Assembly: GCF_014651235.1 (NCBI RefSeq)
Contig: NZ_BMWM01000010.1
Coordinates: 1 to 57,641 of the forward strand
Length of the DNA stretch: 57,641 nt
From: Leuconostoc lactis KCTC 3528 = DSM 20202
Lineage (GTDB): Bacteria; Bacillota; Bacilli; Lactobacillales; Lactobacillaceae
Reading direction: 5' to 3'
Under the pieces are notes generated by a model, which was given only the letters and a program-made list of their open reading frames with translations, did no database searches and was not told where the DNA came from. The position numbers and the translations under genes were made by a program. Positions 33,041 through 45,331 of the stretch are shown here, one piece after another. The first letter of the stretch is position 1. Each line of letters begins with the position of its first letter.

Positions 33041-33583
33041 ATGGCAAAAAATCTTAAAGATGTCGCTAACCAATACGCTAAAGCAATTTTTGACTTGTCT
33101 AGTGACTATCAAATAGTTGATGAAACACTAGCAGATTTACGTGCGATTAAGGCCGTGCTGGCAGACAGCCCAGATTTTATTCAAGCTGCAACATCAAATG
33201 ATGTTGACGCGCAGGTCCGTGTTAATTTGTTACAGACGTTGACACAAGGCGCAGTTGAACCCGTGCAAAATTTGGTGAAACTATTAGCACGTAATCAACG
33301 TCTTAACGTATTGCCCTTAGTGGTTGATGCGTTTAATCAGTATTATAACGAGGCCAACGGCATCGTGGATGTGACAGCAACAACAGCTGTGGCATTGGAC
33401 GACGCGCGTTTATCAAAATTAGCCAATGTCTTTGCCGCTAAAACTGGCGCAAAGCAGGTTAATCTGACAAATGTTGTGGATGCAACAATTCTTGGTGGGG
33501 TGATTTTAAAGTCACAGTCAACCCTGATTGACGGTAGTCTACAAACAAAAATTGCCAAAATGAAGGCACAATTATTAGGTTAG
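33041..33583 (+). CDS. atpH: ATP synthase subunit delta
   Basis: 180-residue stalk subunit linking b to the F1 head. The N-terminal helical domain begins NQYAKAIFDLS, and the C-terminal portion contains TKIAKMKAQLLG after ATILGGVILKSQSTLIDGSLQ, typical of the family. Starts 11 nt after atpF with AAGGAG. Confidence 0.93.
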   Translation: MAKNLKDVANQYAKAIFDLSSDYQIVDETLADLRAIKAVLADSPDFIQAATSNDVDAQVRVNLLQTLTQGAVEPVQNLVKLLARNQRLNVLPLVVDAFNQYYNEANGIVDVTATTAVALDDARLSKLANVFAAKTGAKQVNLTNVVDATILGGVILKSQSTLIDGSLQTKIAKMKAQLLG

Positions 33584-33586
33584 TGA

Positions 33587-35110
<1,524 letters not shown>

Positions 35111-35125
35111 TAGGAGGACGCTGCA

Positions 35126-36034
35126 ATGGCTTCTTTGCAAGATATTCAGCGTCGTATCTCATCCACAAAAAAGACGCGGCAAATTACGAGTGCCATGCAA
35201 ATGGTCTCAACAGCTAAACTCAACCAAATTCAACGTTACAGTGCGGGCTATCAAGCCTACGCTGCACGGTTAGAGGCGGTTGTCGAACATTTAGTATCAG
35301 CGAACTTGTTTCGTAATGCTGATGCTAAGCACATTCCACTCATTGCACAACGTCCAATTAAGAAGACTGGGATTCTTGTGGTAACCTCTGATCGTGGATT
35401 GGTGGGTTCTTATAACGCTAATATCATTAAACAAACCAACGCCTTGTTGGCGCGTTTAGGTTTGGACCAAAACAACACGGTGATTTTGGCAGTTGGTGGT
35501 AATGGGGCTGATTTCTATAAAAAGCGTGGCTTCAACGTGATCTTAGAGCATCGTGGTGTGTCTGATATTCCATCATTTAATGAAATTCGTTCGGTCGTTA
35601 GAACGGTGACAAGCTTGTATGAAACAGAAGTGTTTGATGCTTTGCATGTCGTGTACAATCACTTTGTAAACCGTTTGACGAGTGAATATCGTGATGTCCA
35701 ACTCTTACCTTTGACCGGTGATACGTTGGATGCGATGGGTGGCACAGATGCTGCGAAAGCAGAGTTAGACGTTCAAAGTGCGTATGAAATTGAACCAGAT
35801 ACGACGGCTGTCTTAAACGTAGTGTTACCGCAATTTGCACAGAGTCTCGTGTATGAGGCTGTTCTTGATGCGAAGACGGCTGAACATGCAGCTTCATCGA
35901 CAGCGATGAAGAGTGCTACTGATAACGCCAAAGATCTTATCAGTGGTTTGGAGTTGCAGTTTAACCGTGCGCGTCAGGCAGCAATTACGACAGAAATTAC
36001 AGAAATTACAGGTGGTATGGCAGCGCTTGAGTAA
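35126..36034 (+). CDS. atpG: ATP synthase subunit gamma
   Basis: The rotor shaft; 302 residues. N-terminal helix [32 protein letters not shown] and the C-terminal [38 protein letters not shown] make the coiled coil. Slightly longer than E. coli gamma because of a central insertion, as in other lactobacilli. Confidence 0.96.
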   Translation: MASLQDIQRRISSTKKTRQITSAMQMVSTAKLNQIQRYSAGYQAYAARLEAVVEHLVSANLFRNADAKHIPLIAQRPIKKTGILVVTSDRGLVGSYNANIIKQTNALLARLGLDQNNTVILAVGGNGADFYKKRGFNVILEHRGVSDIPSFNEIRSVVRTVTSLYETEVFDALHVVYNHFVNRLTSEYRDVQLLPLTGDTLDAMGGTDAAKAELDVQSAYEIEPDTTAVLNVVLPQFAQSLVYEAVLDAKTAEHAASSTAMKSATDNAKDLISGLELQFNRARQAAITTEITEITGGMAALE

Positions 36035-36121
36035 GGCGCGACCAACTGTAACCATTAATCAAATTAAACGCTGCGTGTTTGCAGTGATGTGTGGTACAAA
36101 TTTAAAGATGTCATATGCTAA

Positions 36122-37540
<1,419 letters not shown>

Positions 37541-37554
37541 GGGGGTATTGAGAG

Positions 37555-37995
37555 ATGGCAGATGAAAAGACCGCAACAGGCATTACAGTCCAAATTGTGA
37601 CCCCTGTTGGTGAAATATATAATGAACCAAATGTAGATTTGGCCATTGTGAATACACAAGGCGGCCAAATTGGTGTCATGAAAAAGCATGTGCCGTTACT
37701 CGCTGCGTTAACCATTGATGAATTAATCATCAAAAAAGGCGATCAACGTGAAGTTTTAGCGGTGAATGGTGGTATTGCGGAATTTTCAAATGACCTGTTA
37801 ACAGTTGTTGCTGACAGTGCTGAAACTTCTGACACCATTGATGTGTCTCGGGCGCAGAATGCCAAAGAACGTGCGGAAGCCCGTATTGCGCATGCCCAAG
37901 ATGATAAAAATGATGCCGAATTGGCACGAGCACGGGTTGCCTTAATGCGTGCCGTTAACCGTATCCATGTGGCGGCGGTCAAGCAAGGCAAGTAA
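37555..37995 (+). CDS. atpC: ATP synthase subunit epsilon
   Basis: 146 residues; N-terminal beta-sandwich (ITVQIVTPVGEIYNEPNVDLAIVNTQGGQIGVMKKHVPLLAAL) and C-terminal helical pair (AKERAEARIAHAQDD...ARVALMRAVNRIHVA) that inhibits hydrolysis in many species. Last gene of the operon. Confidence 0.95.
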   Translation: MADEKTATGITVQIVTPVGEIYNEPNVDLAIVNTQGGQIGVMKKHVPLLAALTIDELIIKKGDQREVLAVNGGIAEFSNDLLTVVADSAETSDTIDVSRAQNAKERAEARIAHAQDDKNDAELARARVALMRAVNRIHVAAVKQGK

Positions 37996-38015
37996 TGTGC
38001 TGTAAGATAAAGCAT

Positions 38016-38046
38016 GAAAAACCGAACAGTAATGTTCGGTTTTTTT
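38016..38046 (+). terminator. atp operon terminator
   Basis: AAAACCGAACA/TGTTCGGTTTT hairpin with T7, right after atpC. Confidence 0.9.
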
Positions 38047-38163
38047 GTGTCTTTTTAAATGTTAGGCGTTGTTCAAAATACAAACGTTCGGATTAGACGT
38101 TATATTTTGGTTTAATGTTCACGACGTGCCGGATGTTCCATTTTAAAATGAGGAGATTATAAT

Positions 38164-38205
38164 TTGAAATCAGAATTACTGCCATGTTTTTCTGCTATAT
38201 TGTAA
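38164..38205 (+). other. Possible 13-codon leader ORF before phnD
   Basis: GAGGAG (38150-38155) lies 8 nt before a TTG that opens MKSELLPCFSAIL and a stop. It sits 122 nt upstream of the phnD start. It may be a leader peptide or chance; no terminator follows it directly. Confidence 0.3.
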
Positions 38206-38326
38206 AGAACGCAAATATACACCATCTTTACGCAACTAGGCCGTGTTTTTTGACACAGCTTCTGTATGCTGAAGACAGTCATATTTGAGACACAAATTGC
38301 ACGATGGGTATAAGGAGAGAAATACC

Positions 38327-39373
38327 ATGAGTAAGAATGCGAAAACGCTCGCAGGGATCGCTGTTGTTGTGATAATTGCAATTGCAGCCTATTTTGGTTT
38401 CACACATACAGGGTCAAAGTCAACGTCAGAAAAGACGATTCAAGACATCAAGGTTTACTTTGTGCCATCAAAGCAACCAGATCAAATCATTACCATGACC
38501 AAGCCGTTAAAAGGTTTGCTGATTGAGCAATTGAAAAAAGAAGGTTATGACGTTAAAAACGTTGATATCAAAGTTGGGACAAGTTACGAAGCAGCTGGGG
38601 AAGCCTTGACTTCAGGAACGGCTGATGTCGGCTTCATTCCTGGGGGAACTTATGTCATGTACCAAGATGGTGCGCAAGCGTTGTTGACTGCAACACGCGC
38701 TGGTCTGAACAAGGATTCTGCTGATGCAGCTAAGTGGAATGATGGTAAGCCAACCGAGAAGACAGATAAGCAAGTATCAACGTACCGATCAATTTTGATT
38801 GCTGGGCCATCAGCTAAGGGACAAGAATTGGCCAAAAAAGTCAATGCTGGTGAAAAGTTGACCTGGGATGATTTGAATTCAGCCAAGTGGGGCTTGTCAT
38901 CAACGACGTCATCAGCAGGTTACATTTATCCATCACTCTGGTTGGATAAGCGCTATGGTAAAACGGTTGCAGATTTGAAAAACACCGTAACCGTTGACTC
39001 ATACGGCTCAGGTATGGCACGTTTGGCTGCTGGTCAAATTGATATTTTGCCAGCTTATGCCGATGCCCGTAGTGACTTTGCGAAAATGTGGACAACAGAT
39101 TACCAACAACCAAAATCAATCTGGGCCGAGACAAACGTCATCGGTGTGTCACAAAACATTTATAACGATACAATTTCTGTTTCAAAGAAGTCAAAGATTA
39201 TGACACCGGCATTTCAAAAGGCTTTGTCACAAGCTTTCATTAATTTAGCTAAGACGCCTGAAGGTAAAAAAGTGATTGCCATCTACTCACATGAAGGTTA
39301 TGTGCCAGCGAAGTCATCAAACTATGATGGCGAACGCGCTGCCCAAAAGTTGCTGAAATCAACACAAAAGTAA
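38327..39373 (+). CDS. phnD: Phosphonate-type ABC binding protein PhnD
   Basis: A 348-residue solute-binding protein (PhnD/PtxB class). The ATG at 38327 has AAGGAGAG upstream. Residues 6-26 form an uncleaved or Sec signal helix with no lipobox cysteine, so anchoring differs from the usual lipoprotein. The family segments are KVYFVPSKQPDQI (start of lobe 1), SGTADVGFIPGGTYVMYQ, SSAGYIYPSLWL and AGQIDILPAYADARSDF. The ligand may be a phosphonate, phosphite or phosphate ester; no C-P lyase genes are present. Confidence 0.85.
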   Translation: MSKNAKTLAGIAVVVIIAIAAYFGFTHTGSKSTSEKTIQDIKVYFVPSKQPDQIITMTKPLKGLLIEQLKKEGYDVKNVDIKVGTSYEAAGEALTSGTADVGFIPGGTYVMYQDGAQALLTATRAGLNKDSADAAKWNDGKPTEKTDKQVSTYRSILIAGPSAKGQELAKKVNAGEKLTWDDLNSAKWGLSSTTSSAGYIYPSLWLDKRYGKTVADLKNTVTVDSYGSGMARLAAGQIDILPAYADARSDFAKMWTTDYQQPKSIWAETNVIGVSQNIYNDTISVSKKSKIMTPAFQKALSQAFINLAKTPEGKKVIAIYSHEGYVPAKSSNYDGERAAQKLLKSTQK

Positions 39374-39444
39374 ACACACAAGATAAGGCGGCGCTGATAA
39401 TAGCGTCATCAGTCAAAGTGTTAGAACAGTGAGTGGCTATCATA

Positions 39445-39476
39445 GAAAAGCAGCGCAACTTTGCGCCGCTTTTCTT
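39445..39476 (+). terminator. Terminator-like hairpin between phnD and phnC
   Basis: GAAAAGC-A-GCGCAA and TTGCGC-C-GCTTTTC form a long stem with one mismatch and a TTTTCTT tail. Partial termination here would make more binding protein than transporter. Confidence 0.7.
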
Positions 39477-39527
39477 GCGTTAGAACAGCAAGACTGGCGC
39501 ACGGCACAGAAAATGAGGACGGCAAAA

Positions 39528-40274
39528 ATGATCAAATTTGAACATGTTTCAAAAACCTATCCCAATGGGGTTAAGGGGCTACAAGATATTAATTTAGAAA
39601 TTCAAGACGGTGAGTTTATTGGCATTATTGGGATGTCGGGGGCAGGGAAGTCGACGCTGATTCGGACAATCAATCGCTTGAATAATATTACCGAAGGCCA
39701 ACTCACGGTTGATGGGATTGAAATTTCAACTTTGAAAGGGCAAGCCTTGCGACAATATCGGCGCAAAGTAGGCATGATTTTCCAATCGTATAATCTTGTG
39801 CCACGTATCTCAGTTCTCAAAAATGTGATGAGTTCGTTGGTGCCGGATATGCCATTTTGGCGCGTGTTGTTTGGGGTATTTTCCAAAACAGAAAAGATTC
39901 GCGCACTAGAGGCACTAGATCGGATGTCAATGTTAGATAAAGCATTCGTGCGGACTGATCAATTGTCTGGTGGTCAACAACAACGGGTGTCATTAGCGCG
40001 GACATTAACGCAAAACCCAAGTGTCCTACTGGCTGATGAACCTGTGGCAGCGTTAGATCCGGTGACGGCGCACGAAGTCATGGATGACTTTAAGCGGATC
40101 AACCAAGAATTAGGCCAAACGGTGCTGATTAACATTCATCACGTTGACTTAGCCTTAGAATATACGCAGCGTATTATCGGTATTCGTGCGGGGCAAATTG
40201 TTTATGATGGCCCAGCTAGCGGCATCAATCAAGCCACCCTGGACTTAATCTACAGTAAAGATGAGGGACAGTAA
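39528..40274 (+). CDS. phnC: Phosphonate-type ABC ATPase PhnC
   Basis: 248-residue ATPase with Walker A GMSGAGKSTLI (about 36-46), Q-loop IFQSYNLV, signature LSGGQQQRVSLARTL and Walker B LLADEPVAALDP. Start chosen at the ATG at 39528 behind GAGGACGG; the longer frame runs through the terminator-like hairpin. The stop overlaps the next ATG (TAATG), coupling it to the first permease. Confidence 0.9.
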   Translation: MIKFEHVSKTYPNGVKGLQDINLEIQDGEFIGIIGMSGAGKSTLIRTINRLNNITEGQLTVDGIEISTLKGQALRQYRRKVGMIFQSYNLVPRISVLKNVMSSLVPDMPFWRVLFGVFSKTEKIRALEALDRMSMLDKAFVRTDQLSGGQQQRVSLARTLTQNPSVLLADEPVAALDPVTAHEVMDDFKRINQELGQTVLINIHHVDLALEYTQRIIGIRAGQIVYDGPASGINQATLDLIYSKDEGQ

Positions 40275-41095
40275 TGGGTTGGTATGATAAATTATTTGAA
40301 GCCGAAAGCTATCAGTTAGCTAATGGTAAAGTGGTCTCACAAAAATTTACGCGATTGCCACTCATTATCGTGTTATTGCTAATTGGTATTAGTATCTCGG
40401 TGTGGGTAACTGGGTTTAGTTTGGTCACCTTAGTGACCAATTTTGTCGGTTTTTGGCAAATTCTGGCGAGCATGTGGCCACCTAATTTGGCCTATTTTTC
40501 ACAAGTGTGGCCACCGTTGTTGGTCACGATTCAAATGTCATTTTTTGGCTCGTTTTTTGGGGCAGCGTTGGCTTTGCCGTTTGCAATTATAGCAGCGCAC
40601 AACGTGATGAATCATCGACTAGTCAATTTAGTGGTGCGCTTTATTTTAACCGTTGTGCGAACGATTCCGACATTGGTGGCCGCTTTGATTGCGACTTATA
40701 TTTTCGGGTTGGGCACCTTTGCCGGCACCGTGGCGATTTTCCTTTTTAGTTTCTCATTTGTCGGGAAACAATTATTTGAATATATTGAAACGGTGAATAT
40801 GGGGGCCTATGAAGCGTTAATCGCTACTGGTGCCAGTGCACCGCGGGCGTTTGTGACCACCATCTTGCCACAAATTTTACCGACTTATTTATCAACGTCG
40901 TTATTTGCGTTTGAAGGTAATGTGCGTTACGCCGCTATTTTAGGCTATGTTGGCGCTGGTGGTATTGGCATGATTTTGAACGAAAAAATTGGCTGGCGGG
41001 AATTTCAAAGTGTGGGCATGATTTTGCTAGCAATCTTTGTCGCTGTGATTGTGATTGAGATGGTTAGTCAACAATTACGTCGCTATTTGAGTTAA
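40274..41095 (+). CDS. phnE: Phosphonate-type ABC permease PhnE 1
   Basis: 273 residues, about 6 helices; binding-protein-dependent permease with the EAA loop EALIATGASAPRAFVTTILPQILP (about 183-206). The N-terminal cytoplasmic stretch of about 35 residues precedes the first helix. Two non-identical PhnE proteins follow in tandem and likely form the heterodimeric channel. Confidence 0.88.
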   Translation: MGWYDKLFEAESYQLANGKVVSQKFTRLPLIIVLLLIGISISVWVTGFSLVTLVTNFVGFWQILASMWPPNLAYFSQVWPPLLVTIQMSFFGSFFGAALALPFAIIAAHNVMNHRLVNLVVRFILTVVRTIPTLVAALIATYIFGLGTFAGTVAIFLFSFSFVGKQLFEYIETVNMGAYEALIATGASAPRAFVTTILPQILPTYLSTSLFAFEGNVRYAAILGYVGAGGIGMILNEKIGWREFQSVGMILLAIFVAVIVIEMVSQQLRRYLS

Positions 41096-41106
41096 GGAGA
41101 GAGCAG

Positions 41107-41916
41107 ATGAATCAAAAATTAACGTCAGTTCTCAATCAAGCACCACGCCGTGGCCGTCAATATACCCTGATTGCGCTGGTATTGCTTGTTTTGGTTGGGT
41201 TATCGTCACCGGCATTAAAGGGGGCAGATATTACCGCTAAAGGTTTTGACATTGGTCAGAGTATTTTAACGGGGCTTGTCACACCAGATACACAATTGCT
41301 GTTTGGCTTAGGTGATAGTGGTGTTTTCTACCTGATTTTGCAAACGATTGCTATTGCGTTTCTTGGCACTTTGGTTGGGGCAGTGATTGCGGTGCCGCTA
41401 TCATTTGTATCAGCGACGAATATTGTGCCGCGACCAGTTGTGATTGTGACCCGTTTTATCATTATGGCCATTCGGACCATTCCGTCATTAGTTTATGGTT
41501 TGATGTTTATTCGTGTCACGGGGCCTGGGCCATTTGCGGGGGTCATGACATTGGCGGTGGTTTCAATTGGAATGATTTCGAAGTTATTTATTGAAACAAT
41601 TGAAGATTTGGATCCTGGTATTTTAGAATCGTTGGATGCGTTTGGGTCAACTTTTTTCCAGAAAATTCGTTATGGCGTCTTACCACAATTGGGGCCAGAT
41701 TTTATTTCAATTTTAGTGTATCGGTTTGATATGAATTTACGGGAAGCGACTATTTTAGGGCTTGTCGGCGCTGGTGGTATTGGAGCGCCAATGATTTTTG
41801 CCTTGAGTGCGTATCATTGGCATCAAGTGGGCGCTATTTTAATCGGACTCTTCATTTTGGTCTTTGTTGTGGAAATTTTGTCGGACAAATTACGACAAAA
41901 AATTTTACGGGGCTAG
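41107..41916 (+). CDS. phnE: Phosphonate-type ABC permease PhnE 2
   Basis: 269 residues, paralogue of the previous permease, with EAA-type loop ESLDAFGSTFFQKIRYGVLPQLGP (about 176-199) and YRFDMNLREATILGLVGAGGIGAP. Starts 11 nt after phnE1 behind AAGGAGAG. Confidence 0.88.
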   Translation: MNQKLTSVLNQAPRRGRQYTLIALVLLVLVGLSSPALKGADITAKGFDIGQSILTGLVTPDTQLLFGLGDSGVFYLILQTIAIAFLGTLVGAVIAVPLSFVSATNIVPRPVVIVTRFIIMAIRTIPSLVYGLMFIRVTGPGPFAGVMTLAVVSIGMISKLFIETIEDLDPGILESLDAFGSTFFQKIRYGVLPQLGPDFISILVYRFDMNLREATILGLVGAGGIGAPMIFALSAYHWHQVGAILIGLFILVFVVEILSDKLRQKILRG

Positions 41917-41923
41917 GACACCT

Positions 41924-41947
41924 AGACGACCAAGGTCGTCTTTTTTT
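41924..41947 (+). terminator. Terminator between phnE2 and the nucleotidase gene
   Basis: AGACGACC-AA-GGTCGTCT with T7, only 11 nt upstream of the next start codon. The next gene can therefore be read only by partial readthrough or a promoter within phnE2. Confidence 0.75.
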
Positions 41948-41958
41948 AGGAGGAGACA

Positions 41959-43467
41959 ATGAAACAATTTAAACTGTATTATACATCTGACGTCCATGGC
42001 TACTTACTTCCAACGGACTACATACAAGCAGGTGCGCAGCCGTTAGGCTTAGCCAATGCGGCCACTCATTTTCAAAAAGATGCCCAAACGCTTATTATTG
42101 ATGGCGGCGATATGTTTCAAGGCTCACCAATGTTGCAATATTTACAACAACAGCCGGCACAAGATGCCGTGACGACGGCCATGAATCTGGCGGGTTACGA
42201 TTATGTGACCCTAGGAAATCATGATTTTAATTTTGGTTATGATGCCCTCCAGCAACATTTAGCGCGCCTGGATGCGACGGTGATTGCCGAAAATGTGACG
42301 GATTTGAACGGCCACACTCTGTACCCCGCACAAATTAAAACGCTAGGGGATGGGACACGGATTGGGTTAATGGGCTTAGTTACGGATTATATCAATATTT
42401 GGGAACAACCGGCCCATTTAAATGGCATTAAAATTACCGCACCATTGCATCAGGCCCAACAAACCGTTGCTTACTTGCGGGCACATGCTGATGTGGTGAT
42501 TGGGCTTTATCATGGGGGGTATGAACGCGATTTGGCCACTGGTCAATTACTGAGTGACACGACAGAAAATATGGCGTGGGCATTAACGCAAGCGCTTGAT
42601 TTAGACATCTTACTCACCGCGCACCAGCATGGTGACGTGCAGCCGCAAGTGATTAATGGGGTGTTAACGCTACAACTACCCAATCAAGCGAAAAAATTTG
42701 CAGTGGTAACAGGTCAAAAGCATCAAGACCAATGGGAGTTTGCTGCTGAAACGAAACCAGTTGGTGACATCGCCCGCCCAGACATCGTTACAGCCCTCGC
42801 GCCGTTACAGCAACAAGTTGAGGCGTGGCTGGACCAGCCGGTTGCGACATTAAATGCGCCAGTACCATCGGCGACGCCTTTGGAATTAGCGCAAGTTGGT
42901 CATCCTATTTTGCAATGGCTTGCTGCCGTGCAACTCGCTGCTTCGCAAGCTGATGTGACACTGGTGAGTTTAAACAACAATCCGATGAGTTTACCGGTCA
43001 ACGTCACGTTACGACAAATTTTGCAAAACTATCCCTTTGATAACACCTTAGTCACTAAGCGGGTCACGGGTCGTGCGTTGCGGGCTAGTTTAGAACATAC
43101 CGCAGACTACTTTATATTAGAAGAAAACGGCCAGTTGGCGATTAATCCAGCTTGGCTCCAGCCTAAAGTTGAACACTATAACTATGATTTGGTGTATGGG
43201 TTGCAATACACGTTTGATGTCACGCAACCAGTTGGGCAACGGGTGACTGCCATGCGTTTTAACGGACAAGCGGTCCAGGACGAGGATACCTTAACCGTTG
43301 CCATGAATAGTTATCGTGCTGTTGGTGGTGGCAATTATGCGGCTTATCAACAGGCACCAACTGTTTTTAGTGATGATCGGGCCGTACAAGAATTGCTAAC
43401 GGCCTATTTTAAAACGCATCAGCAGCTCCCAACCGCCCCAAAACTCGCCTTCAAACTGAAATATTGA
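41959..43467 (+). CDS. 5'-nucleotidase / cyclic phosphodiesterase-like phosphoesterase
   Basis: A 502-residue two-domain calcineurin-like phosphoesterase of the UshA/YfkN group. Metal ligands are visible in YTSDVHGYL (about 8-16), IIDGGDMFQGS (about 46-56), LGNHDFNFG (about 85-93), a LYHGGYERD histidine and LTAHQHGD. The C-terminal 5'-nucleotidase domain spans about 300-500. There is no signal peptide, so it acts in the cytoplasm, unlike secreted relatives. It lies directly after phnDCEE, suggesting it hydrolyses phosphate esters imported by that transporter. Site GGAGGAGACA-ATG. Confidence 0.86.
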   Translation: MKQFKLYYTSDVHGYLLPTDYIQAGAQPLGLANAATHFQKDAQTLIIDGGDMFQGSPMLQYLQQQPAQDAVTTAMNLAGYDYVTLGNHDFNFGYDALQQHLARLDATVIAENVTDLNGHTLYPAQIKTLGDGTRIGLMGLVTDYINIWEQPAHLNGIKITAPLHQAQQTVAYLRAHADVVIGLYHGGYERDLATGQLLSDTTENMAWALTQALDLDILLTAHQHGDVQPQVINGVLTLQLPNQAKKFAVVTGQKHQDQWEFAAETKPVGDIARPDIVTALAPLQQQVEAWLDQPVATLNAPVPSATPLELAQVGHPILQWLAAVQLAASQADVTLVSLNNNPMSLPVNVTLRQILQNYPFDNTLVTKRVTGRALRASLEHTADYFILEENGQLAINPAWLQPKVEHYNYDLVYGLQYTFDVTQPVGQRVTAMRFNGQAVQDEDTLTVAMNSYRAVGGGNYAAYQQAPTVFSDDRAVQELLTAYFKTHQQLPTAPKLAFKLKY

Positions 43468-43617
43468 ACAAATTTGATTGTTAAAGTTTATTAAATAACA
43501 GTGCGTAATATAACTGACATCATCTCGATGTTTGCTTATTATATTTAAAGCATAGAATACTCTACGTAACATATCGTAAGAAAAACTTAAATCAATCCAA
43601 TAAGAGGTATATATTTC

Positions 43618-44244
43618 ATGCTTAGTTTTAAAAAGACATTAACAGTTGCTGCTGGTGTAGCCAGCGCATTTGCTTTCGGTGCATCACATGCTAGCGCCGA
43701 CACGACAGATTCACAAAACCGCCCAACAGACTATGTTGTTAAGGCTGGCGACACATTGAACAAGTTGTCAAGTGAATACAACACAACAGTTGAAGATATC
43801 GCTGCTAAGAACAACATCACTGATGTGAACTTGATTTTTGTTGGTCAACATTTGACTTTTGCTGAAGCAGCTGCGTCACAAGCAACTGCTGCCCCAGCAC
43901 AAGCACCAGTTGCTCAAGCACCAGCAGCACCTGTTGCCGCACCGGTACAACAAGCGCCAGTACAACAAGCACCAGCTGCAGCGCCTGTTCGCCAAGCTGC
44001 ACCACAAGTATCATCTTCAGCGGCTTTGAACGCTTTGATTGCGCGCGAATCTGGTGGTAACGTGCATGCACGTAACGGTCAATACTATGGTATCGGTCAA
44101 TTGTCAGCACAAGCACGTGCCGTTTACGGTGGTAACTCAGCTGACTATAACGACCAATTGAACGCCATGAAGGCTTATATTGCAGCACGTTATGGTACAG
44201 CCGAAAACGCTTGGGCACACTCACAAGAAACTGGTTGGTATTAA
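43618..44244 (+). CDS. Secreted LysM protein with lysozyme-like C-terminus
   Basis: 208 residues: Sec signal peptide 1-28 (cleavage near SHASA-DT), LysM domain about 40-84 (DYVVKAGDTLNKLSSEYNTTVEDIAAKNNI), an Ala/Pro/Gln linker about 85-130 made of APVQQ-type repeats, then about 70 residues (LNALIARESGGNVHARNGQYYGIGQLS...YGTAENAW) resembling the transglycosylase-like domain of IsaA/SceD proteins. The catalytic glutamate would be in ARESGG. It binds and probably cuts peptidoglycan. The 150-nt leader contains an AGAGG site; high expression is suggested by codon use. Confidence 0.88.
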   Translation: MLSFKKTLTVAAGVASAFAFGASHASADTTDSQNRPTDYVVKAGDTLNKLSSEYNTTVEDIAAKNNITDVNLIFVGQHLTFAEAAASQATAAPAQAPVAQAPAAPVAAPVQQAPVQQAPAAAPVRQAAPQVSSSAALNALIARESGGNVHARNGQYYGIGQLSAQARAVYGGNSADYNDQLNAMKAYIAARYGTAENAWAHSQETGWY

Positions 44245-44277
44245 AATTTAGCGTGAATACGCCCGAATTTATACGTT

Positions 44278-44304
44278 AAAAGATCACTACGGTGATCTTT
44301 TTTT
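44278..44304 (+). terminator. Terminator of the LysM gene
   Basis: AAAGATCAC-TAC-GGTGATCTTT with T7. Confidence 0.88.
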
Positions 44305-44392
44305 GTTGCCATTTTGGCTGAACTTGTTTGACACCTTTTTAGCAAGTCGGTATACTTGTATCAACGCAAGAGGGCCTTTGGGGAGGGGAACG

Positions 44393-45306
44393 ATGACAAT
44401 GTTAGAGAGCCAATACTATAATCAGGCATTAAAGTTTTTTGTGCATGAAAAACGAGTGCCGGTTAAGCGTATTTTAACGGAAGCCAATATTTCACGTAGT
44501 CGTTTTTATGCTTATCTTAACGGCGCGGGTGATTTGGGGATGACGCGGTTGTTATCCATTCTCAATGTATTACACGTTAATTTGACTGATTTTTTGATGT
44601 ATGCCCGTGTCTTACAAGAAGAAGCTTGCCAAACAATAGGCAAAAAGCCGACACAGCAAGGTTTGTCACGATCAGAACAATTACAAATAGCCGCACAAGT
44701 TGCGACCCAAGTGCATGATTATGCACCGTTGGTGCAGGTGTTGCGTCAAATACAGCAAACCGTTGATTATGACGAAGAACGGGCACAAATTCAGCCGTTG
44801 TTACCACTGATAACCGGTATTTTGTGTGCCTCAACGTACCGTACAGCAACTGAACTTGCGCTTTTTTAGTGGTGATACCACATTTAACTTATGACCAACT
44901 ACAAATGAATTTTCCTAAAGCCCAAGCGGCATTAACGCAGCGACTGACAGACAGTCATGACGTCGCACCGTATTTGACGAATTTTTTAGTTGAAATGCAA
45001 TACAAAATGTTGATGGCAGCCCTGCAACAGCAAGATATGACCACAAGTATGCAACTTGTGACACAAATTACGACCGTTTCAACTGATGCATTGGCTTGGC
45101 ATGCTCAATTCATTAAAAAAATTGTCACTGTGATTCAAGCTATTTTACAAGATCAGACCGCCACAGCCAAAATGCTGTACAGTAAATTAATTGAGCTGGT
45201 TTATTTTATTCAACCAGCAGACCAATGGCTCAATTATGAAAAGTTACTGTACCATGATTTTGACCATTTCGAAAAAGCAATTCTCGTCACCAACGCCGTA
45301 CGATAA
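44393..45306 (+). pseudogene. Rgg-like regulator split at a T6 run
   Basis: The first 158 codons (ATG at 44393 behind GGGGAGGGG) contain an HTH (VKRILTEANISRSRFYAYLNGAGDLGMTRLLSILNVLHVNLTDF) followed by helical repeats. They end TELALF-TAG at 44867-44869. The next 145 codons in the -1 frame continue as helices to 45306. Together they give about 304 residues, the length of Rgg/MutR-type peptide-responsive regulators. The frames meet at C-TTTTTT-AG; one more T, or a -1 slip, reads LFLVVIPHL through. Possible explanations are a real frameshift, slippage-controlled expression, or a homopolymer sequencing error. A GTG at 44869 could restart translation of the second part. Confidence 0.7.
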
Positions 45307-45319
45307 TTGCTTTTTCTTG

Positions 45320-45325
45320 TATAAT
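45320..45325 (+). promoter_or_regulatory. -10 element placed for a leaderless OYE-gene mRNA
   Basis: TATAAT ends 6 nt before the ATG at 45332 and there is no full SD (only GGA). The -35 is poor, so this is less secure than the other leaderless candidates. Confidence 0.4.
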
Positions 45326-45331
45326 GGACTT

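Noticed and set aside
43817-44224. 135-codon minus-strand ORF rich in Leu, Val and Gln
   Set aside because: Shadow of the APVQQ linker of the LysM protein.
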